Positions 38,718 to 47,361 of a stretch of DNA of 64,000 bases are shown here, piece after piece. The notes under the pieces are model-generated. The model ran no database searches. It worked only from the letters and a program-made list of their open reading frames with translations, and was not told the DNA's origin. The DNA is from Brevibacillus formosus (GTDB lineage Bacteria; Bacillota; Bacilli; Brevibacillales; Brevibacillaceae). The DNA lies in NCBI RefSeq assembly GCF_003013405.1, contig NZ_PXZL01000010.1, positions 124,001-188,000 on the forward strand. The letters run 5' to 3'. The stretch's first letter is position 1, and every line of letters begins with the position of its first letter. Position numbers and translations under genes: made by a program.

Positions 38718-38828
38718 TCATCCTATATGTATGAACGTCAACTCGTCCTTTTTCCCGCTGCTGCTAGCTGTGGTAATTCCTTTGATTCGTATGAGTCCGG
38801 TCGCTCCAAATAATACCGCATGTTTCAT
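38718..38828 (-). pseudogene. remnant of a Rossmann-fold NAD(P)-binding protein
   Basis: A 36-codon frame begins MKHAVLFGATGLIRIKG. The first 13 residues are the typical beta-strand and glycine loop of NAD(P)H-binding (YwnB-like) oxidoreductases, with the third glycine changed to Arg. The rest has no resemblance and the gene ends at a TGA. No good ribosome site. Interpreted as the 5' stump of a deleted gene. Confidence 0.35.
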
Positions 38829-38871
38829 TGCTATAGTGTTTCTCACTTTCTACGATCCCTCTCTCTTATTT

Positions 38872-38888
38872 TACCGTTTAGGACGGTA
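38872..38888. promoter_or_regulatory. inverted repeat, possible operator
   Basis: TACCGT-ttagg-ACGGTA in the 262 bp between the small corA-upstream ORF and the gene at 38953. Confidence 0.3.
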
Positions 38889-38952
38889 TGACCAAAGCCA
38901 TTTTTTGCATACTACAGATATGCTGAACAGATGAAAAGGTGGATGTATCGAC

Positions 38953-39744
38953 ATGTGGACAAACAAGAGGGCAGGTATAATTGGCTGTATCGTATGGATG
39001 TTGACGGGAGCCGGGTGGGGACAAGCAGCTCTTGCCTTGGAGACGAGAGACGTACAGCCTCCACCGACTGTGTTTGAGGAAATCCAGATCAAACGGCAGG
39101 ATGTGACAGGCGATGGTCGACCGGATCTTATAACATTGCTAGGAAAGAGGTTTGCGGCAGACAGTCCTTACTTTGAACACTTAAAAATCATGGTTCAAGA
39201 CCCCGTTGCGAAAAAAACAACCTTTTTTACAACACCGTATGGCGCTTATCAGCCGGAGATGTTCTTTTGTGATTTTACCGGAGGGGGTGTGCAGCAAATT
39301 TTACTTCAGGCGCCGACTGGGGGTAGCGCAGGGACATCTGAGTTTTATTTGTTCGCAGACAAGGACAACAAGCCGGCGATTCTGCCTGTTCCGCAGTCTT
39401 TGACGATTTCGGGCTCCTATCAGGACCAATACAAAGTGCCATTGACGATCAAGGAGACGGGGGAGACTGTCGTTCTCGATTTGTCTGATCGCAAAAAAAT
39501 CTATGAAGAAAATGGTGTCTACAAGAACGGGAAGCTGGTTTCTCCAGTAGAGGTCATGCCTAACACATTCAGTGTACTCATGCCTATCGATGAGAACCGC
39601 GATGGCATCTGTGAATTAAAAGGGGAGCAGAGAGTCAGCGGTGTTGCCAACGCCGATACGATCGCCTATGTGGAGTCGTACTGGAAGTGGGACAAGACAA
39701 GCTGGAAGCTGCAACGAGTAGTTGTGAGGAAAGCGGAAATATAG
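38953..39744 (+). CDS. secreted hypothetical protein with one VCBS/FG-GAP-like motif
   Basis: A 263-aa exported protein. Signal peptide about 1-28 (GIIGCIVWMLTGAGWGQAALA). KRQDVTGDGRPDLITLLG (about 47-64) is a calcium-binding VCBS/FG-GAP-type loop, and a second DxNxDG loop is near residue 215 (DENRDGICELKG). GGTGGATG precedes the ATG. Similar short proteins are common in Brevibacillus and Paenibacillus; function unknown. Confidence 0.7.
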   Translation: MWTNKRAGIIGCIVWMLTGAGWGQAALALETRDVQPPPTVFEEIQIKRQDVTGDGRPDLITLLGKRFAADSPYFEHLKIMVQDPVAKKTTFFTTPYGAYQPEMFFCDFTGGGVQQILLQAPTGGSAGTSEFYLFADKDNKPAILPVPQSLTISGSYQDQYKVPLTIKETGETVVLDLSDRKKIYEENGVYKNGKLVSPVEVMPNTFSVLMPIDENRDGICELKGEQRVSGVANADTIAYVESYWKWDKTSWKLQRVVVRKAEI

Positions 39745-39762
39745 TCGTAGCTAGGCTCATTC

Positions 39763-39790
39763 AACCGCCCATTGTCAAGGTGGGCGGTTT
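39763..39790 (+). terminator. terminator
   Basis: Stem AACCGCCCA / TGGGCGGTT with a short T tract. Confidence 0.65.
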
Positions 39791-39817
39791 ACACCCGTTT
39801 GTAAAGGGGTATATAAT
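39788..39817 (+). promoter_or_regulatory. promoter of the HemAT gene
   Basis: SigA-type TTTACA-N18-TATAAT. A SigD-like TAAA-N15-AAGGATAT overlaps it (39802-39828), so either or both may act. Confidence 0.5.
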
Positions 39818-39867
39818 TGAAAGGATATTCCAGAGATATATGTACTCGGATAAAAGGAGTTCAGGCT

Positions 39868-41184
39868 ATGAGCACATGTCCGTTTTCCACCTTTTTTGGT
39901 TTGAAAGGGAAAGGAAAAAGTGAATCTTTTTTTCAGGGGGTGAAGGAAAAGGGGGAAGTGCAAATTGTAGGGAAGAGCACCCTCGCGAAGCAACTAGCAA
40001 TGATCAACCTGACCGAAGAAGAACTGAGCATTGTGAAAGCACTTCAGCCACTTATCATTCAAAATATTGACGCTATTGTGGACTATTTTTATGCCAGTAT
40101 TGAGAAAGAACCGCTTTTAATGAAGATTGTAAACCAAAACAGCACGATTGAACGGTTGAAGTTGACGTTGAACCGCCATATCTGCGAAATGTTTAGCGGA
40201 CGCATCGACAGCGCTTACATTGAACAGCGCAGTAGAATTGCGGTTATACATATGCGAATTGGCTTGGAACCAAAATGGTACTTGGGTGCATTCCAAAACA
40301 TTATGGTTTCCTTGATTGATCTCTTGCAAAAAAACATCCCGAACAAGGACGAATTCGTACAAGCTCTCACAGCAGTCACGAAGATTCTCAGCATCGAACA
40401 GCAAATTGTGCTGGAGGAATATGAAAACGAGCATGAAAAGGCACGGAGAGCGGATCAAGACAAAAAGGACGAGCTGCGAATCCTCCTGACTAATTCCGCG
40501 CATGAGCTGGCAGCGGTCTCAGAAGAAAACAGCGCGTCTGTTGTGCAATTAACAGAACAGTCGAGAGAAGTGCTCCGTTTTGCTGAAAATGGCACGGGCT
40601 TTTCCACGAAAGCACAAGACCTCTCCCGTGAAGGCAAAGAGAAGCTAGAAAAACAACAGGAACAAATGAGCTTGATTCAGAGCAGCGTCAAGCAAATCTC
40701 GGAAGAAATGAACGCGATGGAGGAAAACGCAGAAAAAATCCAAGGGATTGTAGAGGTCGTGACGGCGATTGCCGAGCAGACAAATCTTTTGGCGTTAAAT
40801 GCTGCGATTGAAGCGGCACGTGCTGGCGAACACGGACGCGGATTTGCCGTCGTAGCCGATGAGGTACGCAAGCTGGCAGAACAGACCAAAAAGTCAGTAT
40901 TTGGTGTACGTGAGCTGATCGAGAAGACGAACCAACAGACAGCAGTCCTCTCGTCTGTCGTAGTAGAAATTCAGGCGCTGGTACAATCGAGCACTGCGGT
41001 AGTAAACGAGACGAATGCCTTTTTTGAAGGAATCATGAGCGCTGTTTCAGACAGTAAAGAGCAGAGCTCACGGATTCAGCGGGAGCTGGAAAACTTCTTC
41101 AAAGTCATGGAGGATATGAACCAAGCAGTGGCACAGGTAGCCAGCTCTGCGGATGAGCTATCGGAAATAACAGAAAACCTGTAG
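39868..41184 (+). CDS. hemAT: HemAT-like globin-coupled aerotaxis transducer
   Basis: A 438-aa soluble chemoreceptor that senses O2 through heme. The globin sensor domain is at about 35-190, with proximal His128 in [20 protein letters not shown] (quoted region [15 protein letters not shown]). A short linker leads to the MCP signalling domain with the conserved tip [20 protein letters not shown] and [18 protein letters not shown]. No membrane helices. AAAAGGAGTTCAGGCT sets the ATG at 39868. The size is close to B. subtilis HemAT (432 aa). Confidence 0.92.
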   Translation: MSTCPFSTFFGLKGKGKSESFFQGVKEKGEVQIVGKSTLAKQLAMINLTEEELSIVKALQPLIIQNIDAIVDYFYASIEKEPLLMKIVNQNSTIERLKLTLNRHICEMFSGRIDSAYIEQRSRIAVIHMRIGLEPKWYLGAFQNIMVSLIDLLQKNIPNKDEFVQALTAVTKILSIEQQIVLEEYENEHEKARRADQDKKDELRILLTNSAHELAAVSEENSASVVQLTEQSREVLRFAENGTGFSTKAQDLSREGKEKLEKQQEQMSLIQSSVKQISEEMNAMEENAEKIQGIVEVVTAIAEQTNLLALNAAIEAARAGEHGRGFAVVADEVRKLAEQTKKSVFGVRELIEKTNQQTAVLSSVVVEIQALVQSSTAVVNETNAFFEGIMSAVSDSKEQSSRIQRELENFFKVMEDMNQAVAQVASSADELSEITENL

Positions 41185-41201
41185 AAAAGCAAAAATCAGT
41201 A

Positions 41202-41681
41202 TTACGTTGTCGGTTCAAAGGGGCAATATTGGCGGCAATTACGCAATGGAGGACTGTAAACGTTTATGGAGACAACCGGACTTTGTCCATTGTTGCGAAT
41301 GGCGTGAATTTCCCCAGGCTCTACAAAATAGCATTCACCCGTGCTGACATGAGTGGTTTGTGCTCGTTGAACTTCATTTTCATTATTCGTTTGGACATAA
41401 ATCATATTTGTTAACGTGCCTGAGACTACCAATTCCCATCCAAAAGAGTCACCGTGATTATGCGGAATGGATTCCTGGTCTGCTGGCAGATGGATCAAGA
41501 CAACCTCTACATGTGGCGTGGAGAATAATACTTTGCGTCCATAAGGCAGGTTTAACGGCTCCGGGATGTATGGACCGAGTTGTTCCATGCAAGGAGACAA
41601 GGAAATGAGAGCGCGTCTAAGCTGGGCAGGCGTAGGCGAAACGAGGGCCCCAAATGCTTGTTCCAGACGTTCCAGATTCAT
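41202..41681 (-). CDS. cdoA: cysteine dioxygenase
   Basis: A 159-aa cupin that oxidises cysteine to cysteine sulfinate. Iron-binding His74 and His76 are in SIPHNHGDSFGWELV, and His126 in EPGEIHAIRN. The C-terminal SINVYSPPL is typical. Length matches bacterial CDO. The fused Cys-Tyr cofactor of mammalian CDO is not expected: Gly sits at the usual place. Start MNLERL after GGGAGGTTATTT. Confidence 0.92.
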   Translation of the reverse strand: MNLERLEQAFGALVSPTPAQLRRALISLSPCMEQLGPYIPEPLNLPYGRKVLFSTPHVEVVLIHLPADQESIPHNHGDSFGWELVVSGTLTNMIYVQTNNENEVQRAQTTHVSTGECYFVEPGEIHAIRNNGQSPVVSINVYSPPLRNCRQYCPFEPTT

Positions 41682-41820
41682 AAATAACCTCCCAAACGAA
41701 AGTCATACTTCCTACACCATATGATCAAATTTCAAGAGTAGTGATAGTCTGAGTTTGGCCAAAAGGAATTTATTTACCATTATTATTACATTGTAAATCA
41801 ACAGGATTACTTGAGGTTTA

Positions 41821-41850
41821 GGGCGCTTTTTTAGAAAAAGCGTCCTTTTT
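41821..41850 (+). terminator. orphan terminator upstream of the exporter promoter
   Basis: Stem GGGCGCTTTTT / AAAAAGCGTCC with T5. No gene ends here on the plus strand; the neighbour is divergent. The remaining part of 41682-41856 shows only weak promoter-like sequences. Confidence 0.65.
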
Positions 41851-41856
41851 GTGCTA

Positions 41857-41886
41857 TCGACAACCAGCTCACTCACCACCTATTAT
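41857..41886 (+). promoter_or_regulatory. promoter of the exporter leader transcript
   Basis: TCGACA-N18-TATTAT. The transcript would start near 41893 and begin with a perfect hairpin GTACGGC-aacaaat-GCCGTAC (41891-41911). Confidence 0.55.
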
Positions 41887-41992
41887 GAAGGTACGGCAAC
41901 AAATGCCGTACAGGACGATTTGGGGAAACGTCCCCCATCAAATGTTTCGAGAACAAGAGCATTCTGATTTTCATTTAAGAGGAGGCATGCGT

Positions 41993-42028
41993 ATGTCAAC
42001 TGCCATAATCAGTGTACGCACCCACTAG
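41993..42028 (+). CDS. 11-aa leader peptide upstream of MFS exporter
   Basis: ATG 7 bases after AGGAGG, encoding MSTAIISVRTH and a TAG stop. Its 3' end lies inside a hairpin (ACGC-CCC / GGG-GCGT, 42016-42038). It ends 12 bases before the strand that masks the exporter ribosome site. Position and form are those of erm/msr-type attenuation leaders. Confidence 0.55.
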   Translation: MSTAIISVRTH

Positions 42029-42040
42029 AGGGGGGCGTTG

Positions 42041-42075
42041 ATTCAAACCACCTGTCATGATCGGGAGGTTTGAAT
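42041..42075 (+). promoter_or_regulatory. hairpin masking the exporter ribosome binding site and start
   Basis: ATTCAAACC (42041-42049) pairs perfectly with GGTTTGAAT (42067-42075), with CC/GG pairing beyond one mismatch. This covers the GGGAGG site (42063-42068) and the first two bases of the ATG at 42074. Confidence 0.65.
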
Positions 42076-43255
42076 GCAGATGAATATAAAATGGTATTTG
42101 TATGTCAATGCGTTGTCATCCTTGGGATCACGCATGAACTTGATCGCGTGTAGCGCATTGATTTTTACATTTGAACATAGTGCTTATTGGATGACTGCTT
42201 TTTTCGTTGCAAGACAACTAGGAGGGATGCTGTTTAGTCCCTTGGCAGGCATATTGGCTGATCGAATGGATAGAAGGCGTACCATGATCGCAAGCGACAT
42301 GGGGGCAGGTCTTGCTATTTTGGCCATCGCTTTTTATCCGACGCCGTATGTATTAATCGCAGCGGCTTTTCTCAATGGAATGCTGTATACGCTGTTTCAT
42401 ATTAGCTTTCAGGCATCCTTGCCACAAATATTTGGGAGTGAGCAACTGGTCCAGATCAATGGATTAAAGGTCAGGCTAGAGTCATTGGTAGGCATCATAG
42501 GCTTCATTCTGGGAGGATGGCTGACAGACCACTACGGTTATACCATTGTGATCATCTTGGATGCCGCCAGCTTTCTTTTCTCTGCGTGGATTCTGACGAG
42601 ACTTCGTTGGGAGGTTAAGCGTGACAATGCCCTAGCTACGTTTTCTGATGCGAATATCAAAGGAAAAGCAGCGAGCGGCTTGCGTGTCACCCTTCGTTAC
42701 TTGCGGGAAACACCTGTGCTATTGACGATTAGCCTGTTAGCTTTTCTCGTATCGCTCAGTACGTCTGCCTATAATTACGGTTTGCCTTTTCTGGCGGACA
42801 AATTGCGTGGTAGTGACGCTACCCTGCATGGATTGATGTGGACGGCGATGAGCGTCGGAGCCTTGATTGGCTCCTATGTGGCAGCTCGTTTGCGGGTGGA
42901 GCTGGTGAATGGGATGCTCGTCGCTTATGGTGTTTTTTCCGTGGGCATTGTAGGGGCATTCGCGGCAAACCATGCTGTGTCTGTGCTATTGCTCTTGGTT
43001 TTGGCGGGTCTTTTTTCCGGGGCAGCACAGGTTTATGAGAGCACACTTTTGCAACAAGCCCATAACGAGCTGCGAGGCAAGGTGATGGGGGTGCAGGGGC
43101 TTTTGAGTCGAAGCGGGTACTTCGCTGGTTTTCTCATGGCTCCATTCTTGGCGGGTGCCTTCACTTTACTTGGGATGCTGGTCTTTGCCCAATTGATGTT
43201 TGTTGCAGGGCTGATCGGATTTGGCTTGTATCTCGTTTTTTCTCCCAAAAAATAG
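42074..43255 (+). CDS. MFS transporter, drug-efflux type (macrolide-efflux-like)
   Basis: A 393-aa membrane protein with about 12 helices. FVARQLGGMLFSPLAGILADRMDRRRTMIASD holds the MFS motif A-like loop (GILADRMDRRRTMIA). QVYESTLLQQAHNELRGKVMGVQGLLSRSG is typical of MefA-like and enterobactin-exporter-like MFS proteins (quoted part QQAHNELRGKVMGVQG). The 5' leader with a short ORF and a masked ribosome site suggests inducible expression. Substrate is unknown; a ribosome-targeting drug is an inference from the leader. Confidence 0.85.
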   Translation: MQMNIKWYLYVNALSSLGSRMNLIACSALIFTFEHSAYWMTAFFVARQLGGMLFSPLAGILADRMDRRRTMIASDMGAGLAILAIAFYPTPYVLIAAAFLNGMLYTLFHISFQASLPQIFGSEQLVQINGLKVRLESLVGIIGFILGGWLTDHYGYTIVIILDAASFLFSAWILTRLRWEVKRDNALATFSDANIKGKAASGLRVTLRYLRETPVLLTISLLAFLVSLSTSAYNYGLPFLADKLRGSDATLHGLMWTAMSVGALIGSYVAARLRVELVNGMLVAYGVFSVGIVGAFAANHAVSVLLLLVLAGLFSGAAQVYESTLLQQAHNELRGKVMGVQGLLSRSGYFAGFLMAPFLAGAFTLLGMLVFAQLMFVAGLIGFGLYLVFSPKK

Positions 43256-43331
43256 AAATCTGGCCTCTCGATACACGTAGTCTTTTTTCGACCTTCTAAC
43301 CATAGGATGTACCAGTTGGGAGGTGTCGGGA

Positions 43332-44048
43332 TTGGCCGTATTTCGACCCCGTCGGCGTTGGAGAAACCCGCTTTCACGTACGAAAGCGTTTTTGATCGCG
43401 TTGATTATCTTTTTTGTTTTGACGATACAGACCCTTGTGTTTTTGCAAAATCGATTGGAACCTACTCTTTTGATCCTGGCGACGCAAAAAGCCGAGCAAT
43501 TGGCGAAAGAAGCGATAACAGATGCCGTAACCAAGCGGATTTCGCAGCAAGGCGTCGACTTCAATCAGATTGTCAAAATTGAGAAGAACAACGAGGGGCA
43601 GATTCAGGCGTATCAATTCAACTTCAAGGAATATGCGAGAATCGTGGGCGAAACAACTGCGAGAGTCCAGAACAAGCTCCAAGAGTTCGAGCAAGAAAAA
43701 GTAGACCGCACGATCCCGCTTGGTTTGGCTACTGGGAACTCCTTTTTGGCATCGATGGGACCGAATTTGCCAGTGACTTTCGTGCCCATCGGCTCGGTCA
43801 AGACAAAGCTGGAGACAGAGCTGAAGGAAGCAGGCATCAATATGGTGCTGGCGACGGTTTATATTTTCGTAGAGGTCGATCTTCGCATCGTCATCCCTTT
43901 TGCGACTGAGGAGCAGACGATCACGACGAAAATCCCGATCACCCACTCCTTGATCATTGGCGATGTACCGACGTATTTGTACAACAACCCGGAAGGCAAG
44001 CCGGATGTGCCGCGTGCCCCTGGAGATACACCAGACGGCACTCCGTAA
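43332..44048 (+). CDS. yunB: sporulation protein YunB
   Basis: A 238-aa protein with one N-terminal membrane helix (about 18-38, AFLIALIIFFVLTIQTLVFL). The conserved YunB body includes RLEPTLLILATQKAEQLA, PLGLATGNSFLASMGPNLPV and VVIPFATEEQTI-like parts, with a Pro/Gly/Asp-rich tail. YunB is a mother-cell (SigE) sporulation protein in B. subtilis. TTG 43332 is 9 bases after TTGGGAGG; GTG 43323 overlaps that site. No clear SigE promoter was identified. Confidence 0.88.
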   Translation: MAVFRPRRRWRNPLSRTKAFLIALIIFFVLTIQTLVFLQNRLEPTLLILATQKAEQLAKEAITDAVTKRISQQGVDFNQIVKIEKNNEGQIQAYQFNFKEYARIVGETTARVQNKLQEFEQEKVDRTIPLGLATGNSFLASMGPNLPVTFVPIGSVKTKLETELKEAGINMVLATVYIFVEVDLRIVIPFATEEQTITTKIPITHSLIIGDVPTYLYNNPEGKPDVPRAPGDTPDGTP

Positions 44049-44060
44049 TCGTTGAATAGG

Positions 44061-44092
44061 AAAAAGCGGCAGCGCATTGCTGTCGCTTTTTT
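44061..44092 (+). terminator. yunB terminator
   Basis: Stem AAAAGCGgCAGC / GCTGtCGCTTTT with T6. Confidence 0.85.
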
Positions 44093-44175
44093 CATAATAC
44101 ATTGGCCAAGGTTTGTTAATTATTCACATTTTCAGCAATCATTTGCCGCTATGATGAGAGTTGGATGTGATACCT

Positions 44176-45171
44176 ATGAAGAGACAAAAGAAAATCCTCT
44201 TTCTCATCTTGTTAGTGGCAGGAACTTTGCTCGATTGGTCCAGTAGTCAGCAAAAACAGGACGTCGATGTGTACACGATAGGAATTGTGATTGCCAATGA
44301 GGAGCGAAAAGATAAAGTAGCGGGATTAAAGGCTGGATTGCAATCGTTAGGTCTCAGTGAAGGAGCGCGTGTTCAGTATGTGCCCGTTTATTTGAATACG
44401 GTTCAGACGCTAGAGGAGGAGCGCTCCCTTGTCCAGAGTTTGATTTCAAAAAAGCCGGATGTAATTGTCACGACAGGAGCGCACGAGACCTTTTTGATTC
44501 AACAGGAGACAACGACGGTTCCTATCGTTTTTATTGGTGTCGCCTCAATGGTCGAGCTACCGCTTGTTGAGACAGAGGGGACGGTTACGTGTGGAATCAG
44601 CAATGGCCAAATGAATGTGATTGGAAAAAGATTGGAGCTGACAACTCGTTTGTTGCCTGAAGCCAAGCGCATTCTGATCATTGCCGATTCTCATGCTCCT
44701 ACGACAGAGCAAGCCATCGTAGAAGCAGGGTCAGCTGCAACCTTGCTTGGCGTTCATTTGCAGGTGGAGCAGGTTGCTTCCCCAAAAGATTTAGAGCAAT
44801 TGCTCACTAGGCTCTCTCCAGGAGAATACGACGCCATGCTTCCTTTACCTAGCTATGTTTTGGAAGACGCGATTACCGATTGCTTGCCTCTTTTGATCGA
44901 GAAGCAATTGTTTGTCATGGGCGCATACCCCGAGCAGGTGAAGGCTGGCTTGTATGCCGCTTACGGCGTTTCCTTTCATGCGCAAGGCATGCAGGCTGCT
45001 CATATGGTGGCTCGGGTGTTGGATGGAGTCCCTCCTACCGCTCTGTCAATCGAATGGCCAGATGACGTGCGGTTGGCTGTCAATGCCACTTCCTTGTCCA
45101 AGCTTCCGATTACCGTAACCGATCAACAGTGGTCACTGGCACAAGAATGGTATGGAGTGAGGAACAAATGA
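44176..45171 (+). CDS. ABC-type substrate-binding protein (TrpX/ABC_sub_bind family), probable sensor
   Basis: A 331-aa extracytoplasmic binding protein: an N-terminal hydrophobic segment (about 7-22), then two periplasmic-binding lobes (VYTIGIVIANEERKDKVAGLK, KPDVIVTTGAHETFLIQQ, TVPIVFIGVASMVE, PEAKRILIIADSHAPTTEQAI). It has no lipobox Cys, so it is either secreted or held by the uncleaved segment. There is no permease or ATPase gene nearby. Instead its stop overlaps the start of a histidine kinase (ATGA), which points to a role as ligand-binding partner of the kinase. The ribosome site is weak. Confidence 0.8.
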   Translation: MKRQKKILFLILLVAGTLLDWSSSQQKQDVDVYTIGIVIANEERKDKVAGLKAGLQSLGLSEGARVQYVPVYLNTVQTLEEERSLVQSLISKKPDVIVTTGAHETFLIQQETTTVPIVFIGVASMVELPLVETEGTVTCGISNGQMNVIGKRLELTTRLLPEAKRILIIADSHAPTTEQAIVEAGSAATLLGVHLQVEQVASPKDLEQLLTRLSPGEYDAMLPLPSYVLEDAITDCLPLLIEKQLFVMGAYPEQVKAGLYAAYGVSFHAQGMQAAHMVARVLDGVPPTALSIEWPDDVRLAVNATSLSKLPITVTDQQWSLAQEWYGVRNK

Positions 45172-47354
45172 GGAGTAGCAGACTGCCGCGCATCAATCGA
45201 CTGAAGACAAAGATGCTCCTGTTTGGGCTATGCATGTCCATCCTCCCATTTCTGATCCTTGGTTATATCAATTTGTATACCAGTAAAGAAAAGGTCCGAG
45301 AAGAGGTAGACAGAGCCAATCAGATCTACGTGGAAAATACGTTGGCACAGTTAGATATGCTTTTTTTACACACCTCCCAATCCATGGAGGTGGTCCAGCA
45401 GCGTTTTCTCAGTGAGCGCCCTAGCGATGATGATGCTTATTTCTTACTAAATACGTTGTTGAAAACCTCCCCTTACATAGAGGAGGTCGCGCTTTTTCAT
45501 CAGGATGGAGAGTCGCAGTTTTTACTGAATCGCTGGAAGCACCAAAGGCTGGACACACCTAAGGAGATAGACAACCAACTTCTTTCCACGATCCAGTCGG
45601 GAAAACCATACATCGGAAGCATTGTCCGATCAGCGGAAGGGAAGCTGCTGGTAACGGTCGCGATCCCTCATGTATCTGCCAACGGTGTAAAAGGCGGCAT
45701 GTACGCAAAGCTCAATGTAAAACAGTTGCTCGAACAGGTCACACTGCGAGCGCGATATGAAAACGAGGCCTATTTATTCGTCACGGATGGGAAAAGCGAT
45801 AGGTTTGCAGATCCGTTTATGTTGGGCAAGCCTTCCGACGGCTCTTTGACCTATTATGAACAAGCGATTCCTCCCTCATGGACACTGCCAGATCGAACTG
45901 AAAAGCCTGTTATCCGTACGTATCAAGCTTCCAATGGAGATGTCATGGTCAACTATGCCATGCGGTCCTTAGTCACGCATTGGGTCATTATGCTGGAACA
46001 GTCGAGCCAAACGGCGTTTGCTGCCTTTTCAAAATTAGAACAATCTCTGCTCTTTACGACCTTATTCATCGCACTTATCGTGTCGGGGATTAGCATTGTG
46101 TTTTCTGTCTCGTTTAGCCGATTAATGGAAAAGATCGAATCCGCTGTGCAAAAAATCGCAGGGGGCGATTTATCCGTACGAATACAAGTAACGACCTCAG
46201 ATGAAATTGGCAGACTAGCAGCGTCCTGCAATGAAATGGCACAGAGTCTGGAGATGAAGACCAATCAGCTTCTGGAAGAAAAGAAACGGCTTGATCTCGT
46301 CGTCAGTGGCATGGGGATGGGGTTGATTCTCGTAGATGAGTCTTTTCGCATTCGCTGGATTAACCAAACGGCGTCAGCGTGGTTCCAGGATACAGCTAAT
46401 CTCCTAGGGAAAGACTGCCATCTGACGATTGGTCAGCAATTTAGTTCATGCAGCAGTTGCATGCTCCGAACGCGACAAATGGTAAACGAAAAGCAGACTG
46501 ACCTTATTTCCTCCAGAGTCGATCAGGATGGACGTGTCCGTTCTTATCGCCATCAGGTTTTTCCTCTGCATCCGGAGAAAGAATCGTCTGCTTTTCTGGA
46601 GGTCATCGAGGACATCACGGAGAAACGAGAGCTAGAAGCCGCCATCGCACAAGCAGACAAGCTCGCTGCTATTGGACTCTTGGCGTCTGGCTTCGCCCAT
46701 GAAATCAATAATCCATTAGGCATTCTGTCGTTGTATGGACAAGACTTGCGAGACCGTCTAGTGGATGAGGATATTCGAGATTTACAGGACACAGGAGAGC
46801 TTACCCAATACCTGGACACGATGGACAAACAAATTAACCGTTGCAAGGAAATCACGACTCGATTGCTGCATTTTTCGGGAAAATCACCCGTTACCGTAGA
46901 AAAAGTAAATATTCATCAAGTCCTAACAGACATTCTCATCCTCCTCTCCCATGAAATACGTGTCAAACAGGTAACGGTGAACCAATCCCTGTCGGCCTCT
47001 GCTCCGTTTCTTCTCGCTACGCCCGGACAGCTTCAGCAGATCTTGCTTAATCTGTTAACCAATGCACTGTACGCGACCCAGGAGCATGGAAATATTGAGA
47101 TAGCAACTGATTCTCCATCGAATGATCGAATCCGTCTGCGGATCAGAGATGATGGATGCGGTATACCTGCAGCAGATTTGCCACATGTTTTGGAGCCTTT
47201 TTATACAACCAAGCCTCCCGGAAAAGGGACTGGTCTTGGGTTATCGGTCTGCTACGGGATTGTGACGAATTTAGGCGGAGAAATTGAGATCGAAAGTACG
47301 CCAAACATAGGCACGACTGTTACGGTCATCCTGCCGTCGGCAAAGGGGGAATGA
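45168..47354 (+). CDS. sensor histidine kinase with Cache-HAMP-PAS architecture
   Basis: A 728-aa membrane kinase. Helix 1 is at about 18-38, an extracellular Cache-like domain runs to about 290, helix 2 at about 300-320, HAMP about 320-375, then a PAS domain (about 385-490) and the kinase core. PAS Cys417, Cys428 and Cys431 (DCHLTI, SSCSSC) could bind a metal or act as a redox switch. Phosphoacceptor His511 is in GFAHEINNPLG; the N box is NLLTNALYATQ, and DDGCGIPA and GKGTGLGLSVCYG complete the ATP site. It should phosphorylate the sigma-54 regulator encoded 7 bp downstream. Confidence 0.92.
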   Translation: MRSSRLPRINRLKTKMLLFGLCMSILPFLILGYINLYTSKEKVREEVDRANQIYVENTLAQLDMLFLHTSQSMEVVQQRFLSERPSDDDAYFLLNTLLKTSPYIEEVALFHQDGESQFLLNRWKHQRLDTPKEIDNQLLSTIQSGKPYIGSIVRSAEGKLLVTVAIPHVSANGVKGGMYAKLNVKQLLEQVTLRARYENEAYLFVTDGKSDRFADPFMLGKPSDGSLTYYEQAIPPSWTLPDRTEKPVIRTYQASNGDVMVNYAMRSLVTHWVIMLEQSSQTAFAAFSKLEQSLLFTTLFIALIVSGISIVFSVSFSRLMEKIESAVQKIAGGDLSVRIQVTTSDEIGRLAASCNEMAQSLEMKTNQLLEEKKRLDLVVSGMGMGLILVDESFRIRWINQTASAWFQDTANLLGKDCHLTIGQQFSSCSSCMLRTRQMVNEKQTDLISSRVDQDGRVRSYRHQVFPLHPEKESSAFLEVIEDITEKRELEAAIAQADKLAAIGLLASGFAHEINNPLGILSLYGQDLRDRLVDEDIRDLQDTGELTQYLDTMDKQINRCKEITTRLLHFSGKSPVTVEKVNIHQVLTDILILLSHEIRVKQVTVNQSLSASAPFLLATPGQLQQILLNLLTNALYATQEHGNIEIATDSPSNDRIRLRIRDDGCGIPAADLPHVLEPFYTTKPPGKGTGLGLSVCYGIVTNLGGEIEIESTPNIGTTVTVILPSAKGE

Positions 47355-47361
47355 ACAAAAG

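Noticed and set aside
38552..38952. M-box or other Mg2+ riboswitch upstream of corA
   Set aside because: None of the conserved M-box blocks is visible on the minus strand.
43256..43331. SigE promoter for yunB
   Set aside because: CATAGGAT is -10-like, but no -35 element stands at the right distance.
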